A DNA stretch of 64,000 nt, from NCBI RefSeq assembly GCF_019511375.1, contig NZ_JAEUAO010000001.1, positions 124,001-188,000 of the forward strand, given 5' to 3'. The notes below the pieces were generated by a model, which was given only the letters and a program-made list of their open reading frames with translations, was not told the DNA's origin and ran no database searches. A program made the position numbers and the translations under genes. The stretch is from Rhizobium herbae (lineage in GTDB: Bacteria; Pseudomonadota; Alphaproteobacteria; Rhizobiales; Rhizobiaceae). Shown here one piece after another: positions 47,687 to 56,458 of this stretch (the first letter of the stretch is position 1; every line of letters starts with the position of its first letter).

Positions 47687-48940
47687 ATGGCTCACAACAA
47701 AATCAACGCGGCTGTGACGGCGGCGGTTGTCGTCTTGCTCAGCACAACGGCGGCGAGCGCCGGTGGTCTCGAGCGTGGCGGCTACAATATCGATCTGTTG
47801 TTCGATCCGTCGACCTACGCTGCTGAGGCTGCTGCAACCTACGTCAACCCGCAGCGCGAACTTAACAATGTCGTTGATATCGATCCAACCAACGGCATCG
47901 GATCCAATGGCATCGGTGGCGGTGCAACAAATGGCGTCAGCGATACGGAAGGCTATTGGGTTCCGCGGGTCGGCGTTAAAGCTGGCTTTGGCGACAGTAT
48001 CGACTGCATGGCCGATTATTCGCAGCCCTGGGGTGCGCATACCAATCCGGGCGCGAACTGGATGGGCGCAAACGACAATATCGAAACGAAGATCGAAAGC
48101 GATAACTACGCTGCGACCTGTTCCTATAAGTGGGATATGGGAAAAGGCCAGTTTCGCGTGATCGGCGGCGGCTTCTACCAAGAAGTCGGTGGCTTCAAAG
48201 AACGACTTGTGACGCCTGTTCTGGCGCCGGGATTCGATGGCGTCGGCCGGCTAGACCTTGACGGAAATGGCTGGGGTTGGCGCACGGGCGTGGCGTATGA
48301 AATTCCGGAATATGCGTTTCGCGCAAGTCTCGTCTACAACAGTGCTGTTGATCTCGATAACCTCGAGGGTACTATCGATCTAAGCCATGTGCTTCTTCCG
48401 AATGGTGCCGGAGGTTTCGTTCCCGGGACAAAATATGATGTGTCGAGCTTTGCTTCGATGCCGGATTCGCTGGAGCTTAAGGTCCAGACTGGGGTTGCGC
48501 CCGGCTGGCTGGTCTTCGGCTCGGTCAAGTGGACGGACTGGAGCCAGCTTCAGATCATCAACGTTACCCCGAACAGCACGCTCGATCCACGTAACCTGCC
48601 CACCACGCTTGACCTGCTTTATCGTGACGGCTGGACGGTTTCGGGTGGTGTTGGCCACAAATTCAACGATCAGTGGAGTGGAGCCGTCAGCCTGACCTGG
48701 GATCGGGGCACAAGCCACGGTTTCGGCAACCAGACGGACACATGGACGCTCGGAACGGGTGTATCCTATCTCCCGACGGAAAATGTCGAGTTGCGGCTTG
48801 CCGGCGCTATAGGTATCCTGACCAGTGGAAGCTCGGGACCACAAACGGTCGATGGTGTCGTGGTGGGCGACGACGTGACCTACGATTTCGATACCGACAT
48901 CGTCAGTGCCGTCTCCACGTCGCTCAGGATCAAGTTCTGA
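47687..48940 (+). CDS. OmpP1/FadL/TodX-family outer membrane transporter
   Basis: A 417-residue outer-membrane protein with a signal peptide (MAHNKINAAVTAAVVVLLST, cleavage near ASA-GGLER). The mature N-terminus GGLERGGYNIDLLFDPSTYA corresponds to the FadL plug region, though the classic NPA motif is not obvious; the remainder shows alternating beta-strand sequence and ends in an aromatic (LRIKF). The family takes up long-chain fatty acids or hydrophobic aromatics. GGGAGGAACGG precedes the ATG. The ligand is unknown. Confidence 0.85.
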   Translation: MAHNKINAAVTAAVVVLLSTTAASAGGLERGGYNIDLLFDPSTYAAEAAATYVNPQRELNNVVDIDPTNGIGSNGIGGGATNGVSDTEGYWVPRVGVKAGFGDSIDCMADYSQPWGAHTNPGANWMGANDNIETKIESDNYAATCSYKWDMGKGQFRVIGGGFYQEVGGFKERLVTPVLAPGFDGVGRLDLDGNGWGWRTGVAYEIPEYAFRASLVYNSAVDLDNLEGTIDLSHVLLPNGAGGFVPGTKYDVSSFASMPDSLELKVQTGVAPGWLVFGSVKWTDWSQLQIINVTPNSTLDPRNLPTTLDLLYRDGWTVSGGVGHKFNDQWSGAVSLTWDRGTSHGFGNQTDTWTLGTGVSYLPTENVELRLAGAIGILTSGSSGPQTVDGVVVGDDVTYDFDTDIVSAVSTSLRIKF

Positions 48941-49581
48941 TCCAGCAACAGACAAGTCAGCAAATAGGCAGGCCCGGTGTTCGCATCGGGCCGCATTGTT
49001 TTCCAGTTTGCCGTCAGCGGCAGCCAGCCTTTCCTCTGCTCCTCACATTGCCGCGTTACGAGCCGCCGATAGTTTCCCTTCCTTGTGGCAGTGCGGGTTC
49101 AAAGAATTCAGTGACCTGATCAAAATTTTCTCGACTTGCCGTGCTGAGAATTGTGACGATTCAGCAACACATTCTTTCTATAGTCTGTGGCGGTCTGGAG
49201 AGGGGGGATTTGCGTCTATTTCCCGCCACAAACTGGGAGCACCGATGACCTTGACAAACCTGCAAAGAAGTTTTGAGCATGCGGCGTTTGAGGTAAGATG
49301 AGTCATCGCGTTTTCGAAAAATTCCAGGCTTCCCGCGACGTTACATGGCTTCGACACGGCTCTCAGGTCGTTCGACGGGCGTGTCGGTGCGAGCGCCTCA
49401 AGGTTGCGAGGGCAAGCCGTACTCTTGCCGGAAACGCTGACTACAGTTGGGAAACTGCCGGAATGAATCGACAGATTGGCAATGGGCGAAATGCTGCCGT
49501 CTGTCGTGGCGTTGGCGACAGGGATCTCGTTCGGACTGGCTTTGGCCAGCTCTTGGGATTGAACGGAAGATATAGACTACC
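48941..49581. promoter_or_regulatory. Long leader/intergenic region before exoR
   Basis: These 641 bases contain a weak hairpin after the porin gene (GGCCCG 48971-48976 with CGGGCC 48987-48992), a TATAGT box at 49179-49184, an 8-bp inverted repeat TGTGGCGG/CCGCCACA (49186-49193 and 49223-49230), and two possible short ORFs that chain into exoR. No convincing -35 is paired with the TATAGT. The region is unusually long for this compact segment. Confidence 0.5.
49245..49301 (+). CDS. Possible 18-residue upstream ORF of exoR
   Basis: ATG at 49245 follows GGGAG (49235-49239) at normal spacing and encodes MTLTNLQRSFEHAAFEVR. Its stop overlaps the next possible start at 49298 (ATGA). Nothing but the ribosome site and the coupling supports it, so it may be a leader peptide or chance. 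Confidence 0.3.
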   Translation: MTLTNLQRSFEHAAFEVR

Positions 49582-49588
49582 ATGCTGA
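49298..49588 (+). CDS. Possible 96-residue ORF overlapping the exoR start
   Basis: This frame begins at an ATG with GAGG just upstream, runs 96 codons and stops at 49588, seven bases into exoR. I recognise no family. The product would be Arg-rich, and third-codon-position GC is lower than in neighbouring genes, which argues against a conserved protein. Its arrangement would couple translation to exoR, whose own ribosome site is weak (GGAAG about 14 bases before the ATG). Treated as tentative. Confidence 0.22.
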   Translation: MSHRVFEKFQASRDVTWLRHGSQVVRRACRCERLKVARASRTLAGNADYSWETAGMNRQIGNGRNAAVCRGVGDRDLVRTGFGQLLGLNGRYRLPC

Positions 49589-50379
49589 TACGCGGTTACC
49601 GGTCGTTGACGTTTCTTGTTTTTAGTGTTGCGCTCGCGCTGACCGCACAAGGCCGCGCGGCCTGCGCTTTTGATCCGAATGCAGGTGTCACCAAGGAATC
49701 TGGTCCGTTCGCACTCTTCAAATTCGGTTTCTCCGCTTACAAGAACGGCCGCAAGGACGAGGCAGTCGAGGCCTATCGTTATGCCGCCGAAAAAGGTCAC
49801 ACCGGCTCCCGCTGGGCCTTGGCCAACATGTATGCCTATGGTGACGGCGTGGCGGAGAATGACCTCGAAGCGTTCAAGATCTACAGCGAAATTGCCGAAA
49901 AGGGTGTCGAACCGGGATCTGAGGATACGGGCTATTTCGTCAACGCGCTGATTTCGCTTGCCGGTTACTATCGTCGTGGCATACCGGACAGCCCGATCAA
50001 GAGCGATCTCAGTCAGGCCCGCCAGCTTTATTTCCAGGCTGCCTCGACCTTCGGTGTGGCCGAGGCGCAGTTCCAACTGGCAAAGATGCTCCTTGCCGGT
50101 GATGGCGGCAGCGTTAATGTCCAGCAGGCCAAGAAATGGCTGAATCGCGCCCGCAAGAACGGCCATGCCGGCGCCATGGGCGTTTTCGGCAATGTGATTT
50201 TCCAGGAAGGCCAGACGGCACGCGGACTGGCTTATATGACCGCCGCGCTCGACCAGTGTTCGCCGAAGGATCGGCCTTGGCTTCAAACCCTTCAGGAGCA
50301 GGCCTTTTCACTCGCCAGTGAAGACGATCGCCGCGCGGCGATCGCCATGTCGCACAGCATTCATGTCGACAGCGATTGA
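49582..50379 (+). CDS. exoR: Exopolysaccharide/ExoS-ChvI regulator ExoR
   Basis: A 265-residue periplasmic Sel1-repeat protein with a signal peptide (cleavage near AACA). The mature sequence starts FDPNAGVTKESGPFALFKFG and contains Sel1-type repeats such as AEKGHTGSRWALANMYAYGD and GSVNVQQAKKWLNRARKNGH; these match my memory of Sinorhizobium ExoR closely. ExoR binds the sensor kinase ExoS and holds ExoS-ChvI off, repressing succinoglycan and permitting motility; its proteolysis relieves this, for example in acid. It converges with xthA 15 bases away. The upstream region is long, as described separately. Confidence 0.93.
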   Translation: MLIRGYRSLTFLVFSVALALTAQGRAACAFDPNAGVTKESGPFALFKFGFSAYKNGRKDEAVEAYRYAAEKGHTGSRWALANMYAYGDGVAENDLEAFKIYSEIAEKGVEPGSEDTGYFVNALISLAGYYRRGIPDSPIKSDLSQARQLYFQAASTFGVAEAQFQLAKMLLAGDGGSVNVQQAKKWLNRARKNGHAGAMGVFGNVIFQEGQTARGLAYMTAALDQCSPKDRPWLQTLQEQAFSLASEDDRRAAIAMSHSIHVDSD

Positions 50380-50394
50380 GCGGCGATAACCAAC

Positions 50395-51183
50395 TCAGAC
50401 TGCAAAGTTGAACCGCGCCGCGACCGGCACATGGTCCGACGGCTTTTCCCAGGCGCGCACATGCTTTTCGATGTCCGTCGAAACCAGCCTGTCGGTCGCC
50501 TCGGGCGACAACATCAGGTGATCGATGCGGATTCCGAAATTCTTCTGCCAGCATCCGGCCTGATAATCCCAGAAGGTATAGAGCGGCGCTGCGTCCGTCG
50601 TCGCCCGGACAGCGTCAGTAAAACCGAGATTTTCCAGGCGGCGAAACGCCTGGCGGGTCTGCGGCTGAAACAGTGCGTCGTTCTGCCAGACCTTGACGTC
50701 CCAGCAGTCGTGCGGCTCGGCAATGACATTGTAATCGCCTGCGAGAATGAGCGGCTCTTCCAGCGCAAGGCGACTTTCGGCAAAGGCGCTGAGGCGATCC
50801 ATCCAGGACAATTTATAAAGAAATTTTTCGGTTCCGATCGGATTGCCGTTCGGCAGATAGAGCGAGCAGACACGGATCGCGCCACCGTTGACGGAAAAGA
50901 CCCCCTCGATGAAGCGCGACTGATCGTCTGCATCGTCGCCGGGCAGCCCGCGGTTGATTTCATCCGGCCGTATTTTCGACAGGATGGCGACGCCGTTGAA
51001 GCCCTTCTGGCCATGCGTCTCAACATGATAGCCAAGCGCTTCGATTTCCAGGCGTGGAAATCCCTCATCCACTGTCTTGATCTCCTGGAGGCAGACGATA
51101 TCGGGCTGTGATTCCTTCAGCCAGGCTACAAGGACGTCGATGCGGGCCCTGACGCCGTTGATGTTCCAGGTCGCGATTTTCAT
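50395..51183 (-). CDS. xthA: Exodeoxyribonuclease III
   Basis: A 262-residue AP endonuclease and 3'-5' exonuclease of base excision repair. MKIATWNINGVRARID, DIVCLQEIKT, PLILAGDYNVI and the final KPSDHVPVAARF hold the metal and catalytic residues of the EEP fold. The start at 51183 follows AAGGATGCCGACCAT; a much longer open frame upstream has no family sequence. It is divergent from the cls-like gene. Confidence 0.95.
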   Translation of the reverse strand: MKIATWNINGVRARIDVLVAWLKESQPDIVCLQEIKTVDEGFPRLEIEALGYHVETHGQKGFNGVAILSKIRPDEINRGLPGDDADDQSRFIEGVFSVNGGAIRVCSLYLPNGNPIGTEKFLYKLSWMDRLSAFAESRLALEEPLILAGDYNVIAEPHDCWDVKVWQNDALFQPQTRQAFRRLENLGFTDAVRATTDAAPLYTFWDYQAGCWQKNFGIRIDHLMLSPEATDRLVSTDIEKHVRAWEKPSDHVPVAARFNFAV

Positions 51184-51271
51184 ATGGTCGGCATCCTTTT
51201 TGACTTGTGCATGGCGCGCCATCCTTTTAGCGGCGCTGGGTTTTTTTGACAAATCCGGCGTGGAGCATGAA

Positions 51272-51299
51272 TTGCTTCCTGGCTTTGGCCCGCTATAGT
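51272..51299 (+). promoter_or_regulatory. Candidate cls promoter, probably leaderless
   Basis: TTGCTT (51272-51277) is 16 bases from TATAGT (51294-51299). The ATG at 51307 lies where transcription would begin, and no ribosome site precedes it. Confidence 0.5.
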
Positions 51300-51306
51300 C
51301 CGGCGC

Positions 51307-52770
51307 ATGATCGATGTGCTCGTCTCCTACTGGCCGCATGTTCTGGCGGTGCTTTCCGTCATTCTTGGCGTGCCGGCGGCGATTCATGCAACGATGACCA
51401 AGGAGGAGGTACGTTCCGCGCTCGGCTGGGTCGGCATCATCCTTTTGTCTCCGATACTCGGCGCCCTGGTCTATGCGATCGCCGGCATCAACCGGATTCG
51501 CCGCTCGTCGATCGAGCAGCAGAGGTCGCAGTTCCGTGAGCGCGGGCCGGATGCGATGGGGGAATTCGACGTCTCCAGTGCAGCAGTCTCCGACCGGTTC
51601 GGTGAGCGATTCGCCGCGATGAAGATGCTGGGCGACCGGGTCAGCCGGCATCGCCTCTGTACCGGAAACAGCATCGCAATCCTTGACGGCGGGGACGCTG
51701 CCTATGCGGCAATGCTGGAGCAGATCGAAACCGCCAGCCGGTCTATTCTGCTAGAAACCTATATTTTCGATCGTGACGGCATCGGTCTGCGTTTTGCCGA
51801 TGCGTTGATCGCCGCCGTCAAGCGCGGCGTCGAGGTCAGGGTTCTGATTGATGCAGTCGGAGCGCGGTACTCGGTACCGAGCATCGTCGGGCATCTTCAG
51901 GCCGGTAGTGTGACGGTCAGGGTCTTCAACGGCAACATCATCATGGGGCTGCGGTTGCCTTACGCCAACCTGCGCACCCACCGGAAAATCCTGATCGTGG
52001 ACGGTGCGGCTGCGTTTACCGGCGGCATGAACATCAGGGCCGGGTTCACGTCGGAGTTCGCTCGCGACGCTCAGGCGCGCGACACGCATTTCCGTGTTGC
52101 AGGGCCAGTCGTTGCCGATCTCTTTCAGGTTGCCGCGGAGGACTGGTACTTTGCCAGCAAAGAATCTCTACAAGGCGAGAAATGGCGCATCGATCTGCCG
52201 GCGCAGGATCAGGGCAAGCCTTCGGTACTGATGCGCTCCGTACCTTCCGGACCGGACAGGGCCAATGAATCCAACCACAAGATGATGATGGGTGCGTTTT
52301 CCGTTGCCAGGCGCAATATCCGCATCATGTCACCCTATTTCCTGCCCGACAGGGAATTGATCAGTGCCCTTGTCACGGCGGCGATGCGCGGCGTCGAGGT
52401 GGATGTCATCGTGCCTGCGGTCAATAATTTGGTGCTCGTCGACCGGGCGATGACGGCGCAATTCGACCAGGCGCTGAAGGGCGGATGCCGTGTCTGGCGG
52501 TCCACGGGCGTCTTCAACCATTCCAAGCTGATGACGGTCGATGACCGCTGGGCCTATGTCGGCTCGTCGAATCTTGATCCGCGTTCGCTGCGGTTGAATT
52601 TCGAGATCGACCTGGAGGTCCTCGATGCGGGATTTGCCGGCGCGGTCGGGCAGCGCATACAGGCGGCGCTGAAGGAGGCTCAGCCGGTGACGCTGGCGGA
52701 CCTAAGCGCAAAGCCGCTTTTGACCCGCCTTATCAACAAGATATTCTGGCTTGGCTCACCCTACCTGTGA
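51307..52770 (+). CDS. cls: Cardiolipin synthase-like phospholipase D family protein
   Basis: A 487-residue membrane enzyme with two N-terminal transmembrane segments (about 6-26 and 38-60) and two PLD domains. The HKD motifs are THRKILIVDG (H near 225) and NHSKLMTVDD (H near 404), each followed by a GG or GSSN segment. Such proteins join two phosphatidylglycerols into cardiolipin or transfer phosphatidyl groups. Bacteria often have several paralogues, so the exact reaction is by family. It is divergent from xthA. Confidence 0.9.
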   Translation: MIDVLVSYWPHVLAVLSVILGVPAAIHATMTKEEVRSALGWVGIILLSPILGALVYAIAGINRIRRSSIEQQRSQFRERGPDAMGEFDVSSAAVSDRFGERFAAMKMLGDRVSRHRLCTGNSIAILDGGDAAYAAMLEQIETASRSILLETYIFDRDGIGLRFADALIAAVKRGVEVRVLIDAVGARYSVPSIVGHLQAGSVTVRVFNGNIIMGLRLPYANLRTHRKILIVDGAAAFTGGMNIRAGFTSEFARDAQARDTHFRVAGPVVADLFQVAAEDWYFASKESLQGEKWRIDLPAQDQGKPSVLMRSVPSGPDRANESNHKMMMGAFSVARRNIRIMSPYFLPDRELISALVTAAMRGVEVDVIVPAVNNLVLVDRAMTAQFDQALKGGCRVWRSTGVFNHSKLMTVDDRWAYVGSSNLDPRSLRLNFEIDLEVLDAGFAGAVGQRIQAALKEAQPVTLADLSAKPLLTRLINKIFWLGSPYL

Positions 52771-52783
52771 AGTTGGTGCGTCT

Positions 52784-53116
52784 TCAGACCGAGAAACTGG
52801 TGCCGCATCCGCAGCTTGCGACTGCATTCGGGTTCTTGATCTGAAACGACTGGCCAAGCAGATTGTCGACGAAATCGATTTCGGCGCCGTTCATATAGAC
52901 AAGCGACAGGCTGTCGATCAGCACTTTCGCGTCGCCCTTCTCGAGCACGAGGTCGTCGGCGTCGGCGTCGCTGACCAGATCGAACTTGTAGGAAAAGCCG
53001 GAGCAGCCGCCACCCTCGACGGACACTCGCATGGCTTTCTTTTCGGCGTCGGATTTCAGGATGACGCCGATGCGTTTTGCCGCCGAGTCCGAAAGGGTCA
53101 CAGTTTCTGTTGTCAT
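52784..53116 (-). CDS. erpA: Iron-sulfur cluster insertion protein ErpA/IscA-type
   Basis: A 110-residue A-type Fe-S carrier. The three cluster-binding cysteines are C38 (GGGCSGFSY), C102 and C104 ([10 protein letters not shown]). It accepts Fe-S clusters and passes them to apo-enzymes. AGGAGGTAGAT precedes the ATG. It is divergent from dgt, an arrangement common in rhizobia. Distinguishing ErpA from IscA needs a phylogeny. Confidence 0.92.
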   Translation of the reverse strand: MTTETVTLSDSAAKRIGVILKSDAEKKAMRVSVEGGGCSGFSYKFDLVSDADADDLVLEKGDAKVLIDSLSLVYMNGAEIDFVDNLLGQSFQIKNPNAVASCGCGTSFSV

Positions 53117-53325
53117 ATCTACCTCCTGCCGGGGTCAAGAACCGGAGAGATTCGCTGTTTACTCCCGTCCGCCGTATTATACGCCGGGCGGCAATGTGGT
53201 CCACGCATGCAGCAAAGCCTTGTTTTCGTTCAAGCTCAGGAGCGACAGTCACTCGGCGCTTTCCTGCAACGCGCACTATAGGTATGAAGGCTTTAGTACC
53301 GCGTCAATGGGATGCAGAGTGGGAA

Positions 53326-54543
53326 ATGACATTGGACAGACATGCGCTTGGTTTCGGTTCCGGTGAACGCGCGATATTCGCCTCCGATCCGTGGGCGAGC
53401 AGGGGGCGGTTGTACCCGGAGACCGGCAGTCCGACGCGCTCCGATTTCCAGCGCGATCGTGACCGCATCGTCCATACGACGGCGTTCCGCCGACTGAAAC
53501 ACAAGACCCAGGTTTTCATCGCCGCCGATGGCGATCATTATCGCACACGGCTCACCCACACGATCGAGGTAGCGCAGATCGCCCGTGCCCTGGCGCGGGC
53601 GCTGAAGCTGGATGAGGACCTCGCTGAAGGCGTCGCCCTCGTCCACGATTTCGGCCATACCCCGTTCGGTCATACGGGCGAGGACGCTCTGCACGAAATG
53701 TTGAAGCCCTATGGCGGCTTCGACCACAATGCGCAGTCCCTGCGGATCGTCACCAAGCTCGAGCGCCGCTATGCAGAGTTCGACGGGCTCAACCTGACCT
53801 GGGAGAGCCTGGAGGGCCTCGTCAAGCATAACGGGCCGCTGATCGCCAGGGACGGCGAGGGTACCCGCGGTCCCGTTCCTCAGCCGATCCTTGATTATTG
53901 CGCCCTGCATGATCTGGAACTGGCAAGTTTCGCCAGTCTCGAAGCGCAGGTGGCGGCGATCGCCGACGACATTGCCTATAACACCCATGACATCGATGAC
54001 GGATTGCGATCCGGCTACCTGACGTTCGAGATGCTCGAGGAAATTCCCTTCCTTGCGGGCCTGATGCAGGAGGTCGGTGGCCGCTATCCTGGGCTGGAGG
54101 CGAGCCGCTTCACCCATGAGATCATGCGCCGGCAGATCACCGCGATGGTGGAGGATGTGATCACCGTTGCACAGCAGGGTCTCAAGGAGGTGCGGCCGCA
54201 AAGCGCGGCCGATATCCGCAATGCCGGCAGGGTGATCGCCACCTTTTCGCAAGCGATGTTGGAAACGGACCAGCAGATCAAGAAGATGCTGATGACAAGG
54301 ATATATCGTCATCCCGACGTCATGCGCGTGCGCGCCAATGCGGCTGCGATCGTCGCCGATCTCTATCATGCCTTCATGGCCGATCCGCAACAGATGCAGA
54401 AGCACTACTGGATCGACCAGATCGCCGGCATGGCCGAGCCCGCCAAGGCCCGGCACGTCGGCGATTATATCGCCGGCATGACCGACACCTATGCGATCGC
54501 CGTACACAAGCGCTTGTTTGACCATACCCCTGAATTGCGGTAG
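53326..54543 (+). CDS. dgt: Deoxyguanosinetriphosphate triphosphohydrolase
   Basis: A 405-residue HD-domain dNTPase releasing tripolyphosphate. The metal site is [10 protein letters not shown] (H near 78) and [18 protein letters not shown] (HD near 107). The start [18 protein letters not shown] at 53326 matches rhizobial homologues as I recall them; an ATG at 53284 would add 14 residues. It precedes argS by about 90 bases on the same strand. Confidence 0.93.
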   Translation: MTLDRHALGFGSGERAIFASDPWASRGRLYPETGSPTRSDFQRDRDRIVHTTAFRRLKHKTQVFIAADGDHYRTRLTHTIEVAQIARALARALKLDEDLAEGVALVHDFGHTPFGHTGEDALHEMLKPYGGFDHNAQSLRIVTKLERRYAEFDGLNLTWESLEGLVKHNGPLIARDGEGTRGPVPQPILDYCALHDLELASFASLEAQVAAIADDIAYNTHDIDDGLRSGYLTFEMLEEIPFLAGLMQEVGGRYPGLEASRFTHEIMRRQITAMVEDVITVAQQGLKEVRPQSAADIRNAGRVIATFSQAMLETDQQIKKMLMTRIYRHPDVMRVRANAAAIVADLYHAFMADPQQMQKHYWIDQIAGMAEPAKARHVGDYIAGMTDTYAIAVHKRLFDHTPELR

Positions 54544-54635
54544 TCACCGCGCCGGGCGGCTGTCGGGCTGCCGCACTGCCACTGAACGACAACAACGCGG
54601 TCTCGCAGCCAAGGCGAGCAGAGCGGACGGATGAC

Positions 54636-56396
54636 ATGAACCTTTTCACAGACTTCCAATCAAGAATTAAAAACGTTCTAGAAACGATTGATATCGTGCG
54701 TGAAAAGAGATCTGAACTCGATTTCGGGCGTATCAGCGTGGAATCCCCGCGCGACGCCAGTCACGGCGATGTGGCAACCAATGCCGCCATGGTTCTGGCC
54801 AAGCCGCTGGGTACCAACCCCCGCGCGCTCGCCGACCAGATCGTCGCGAAGCTGAAGGAGGACCCGCAGGTTGCGGACGTTTCCGTGGCCGGTCCCGGGT
54901 TCATCAACGTCAAGCTCTCGATCGCCTACTGGCAGAACCTGCTGGCCATCATGATCGCGGACGGTACCTCTTTCGGCAAGAGTGCGGTCGGCGCCGGACG
55001 CAAGGTCAATGTCGAATATGTCTCGGCCAATCCGACCGGTCCGATGCATGTCGGCCATTGCCGCGGCGCCGTCGTCGGCGACGCGCTCGCCAACCTCTTG
55101 GAGTTTGCCGGTTACGAGGTGACCAAGGAATATTACGTCAACGACGCCGGCTCGCAGATCGACACGCTCGCCCGGTCCGCTTTCCTGCGATATCGCGAAG
55201 CGCTGGGTGAAAAGATCGGCGAGATCCCGGCGGGTCTCTATCCCGGTGACTACCTCGTTCCGGTCGGCCAGGCGCTGGCGGATGAATTCGGCACCAGCCT
55301 GCGGATCATGCCGGAAGACAAGTGGATGCCGCTCGTCAAGGACCGGACGATCGACGCGATGATGGTCATGATCCGCGAGGATCTCGCCGCGCTCAACGTC
55401 CATCACGATGTCTTCTTTTCCGAGCGGACGCTGCATGCCAACGGTGCCGGTCCGATCCGCAACGCCATCAATGACCTGACCTTCAAGGGTCACGTCTACA
55501 AGGGTGCGCTGCCGCCGCCGAAGGGGCAGGTGCCGGAGGACTGGGAAGACCGCGAGCAGACCTTGTTCCGCTCGACCGAGGTCGGCGACGACATCGACCG
55601 GCCGCTGATCAAGTCAGACGGTTCCTATACTTACTTTGCCGCGGACGTTGCCTATTTCAAGGACAAGTTCGATCGCGGCTTCAACGAGATGATCTACGTG
55701 CTCGGCGCCGATCACGGTGGATATGTCAAGCGGCTTGAAGCCCTGGCGCGCGCCGTCTCGGGCGGAACGGCCAAGCTGACCGTGCTCCTCTGCCAACTCG
55801 TCAAGCTCTATCGCGATGGCGAGCCGGTGAAGATGTCCAAGCGTTCCGGCGATTTCGTCACGCTTCGGGATGTCGTCGAGGAAGTCGGGCGCGATTCCGT
55901 GCGGTTCATGATGCTCTACCGCAAGAGTTCCGAACCGCTCGACTTCGACTTTGCCAAGGTGACAGAACAGTCGAAGGATAATCCGGTCTTCTACGTGCAG
56001 TATGCGCATGCGCGCTGCATGTCGGTCTTTCGCCAGGCGGCCGAAGCGCTTCCGGGCGTTGATTTCGAGACGTTCGATCTGGCCGGTGCCGTCGCCGGCA
56101 ATATCACTGATTCGAATGAACTCCAGCTTGTCGCCAAGCTCGCAGAATATCCGCGTGTCATCGAGGCGGCGGCACTGTCTCAGGAGCCGCACAGGATTGC
56201 GTTTTACCTCTACGATCTTGCCAGCGCCTTCCACGGACACTGGAATAAAGGTAAAGAATCTCCGGAATTACGTTTTGTTAACGATAAGAACAGAGAATTG
56301 ACCATTGCCAGACTAGGGCTGGTGCGTGCCGTTGCCTCCGTTTTGAAGTCGGGCCTGTCTATTACAGGTACGGCTGCCCCGGACGAGATGCGATAG
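54636..56396 (+). CDS. argS: Arginyl-tRNA synthetase
   Basis: A 586-residue class I synthetase. The HIGH-type motif is in [20 protein letters not shown] (near 134) and the KMSKS-type motif is [16 protein letters not shown] (near 398). The N-terminal Add-1 domain and the C-terminal DALR anticodon domain ([16 protein letters not shown] onward) are present. It requires tRNA-Arg for activation of arginine. It is followed after about 60 bases by the SPOR gene. Confidence 0.97.
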   Translation: MNLFTDFQSRIKNVLETIDIVREKRSELDFGRISVESPRDASHGDVATNAAMVLAKPLGTNPRALADQIVAKLKEDPQVADVSVAGPGFINVKLSIAYWQNLLAIMIADGTSFGKSAVGAGRKVNVEYVSANPTGPMHVGHCRGAVVGDALANLLEFAGYEVTKEYYVNDAGSQIDTLARSAFLRYREALGEKIGEIPAGLYPGDYLVPVGQALADEFGTSLRIMPEDKWMPLVKDRTIDAMMVMIREDLAALNVHHDVFFSERTLHANGAGPIRNAINDLTFKGHVYKGALPPPKGQVPEDWEDREQTLFRSTEVGDDIDRPLIKSDGSYTYFAADVAYFKDKFDRGFNEMIYVLGADHGGYVKRLEALARAVSGGTAKLTVLLCQLVKLYRDGEPVKMSKRSGDFVTLRDVVEEVGRDSVRFMMLYRKSSEPLDFDFAKVTEQSKDNPVFYVQYAHARCMSVFRQAAEALPGVDFETFDLAGAVAGNITDSNELQLVAKLAEYPRVIEAAALSQEPHRIAFYLYDLASAFHGHWNKGKESPELRFVNDKNRELTIARLGLVRAVASVLKSGLSITGTAAPDEMR

Positions 56397-56458
56397 TAAC
56401 GTCACCATTTCCCCACAAAGCACTGGCAAAAACTGGCTAGTAGTTGTGAGTGGAGCGC

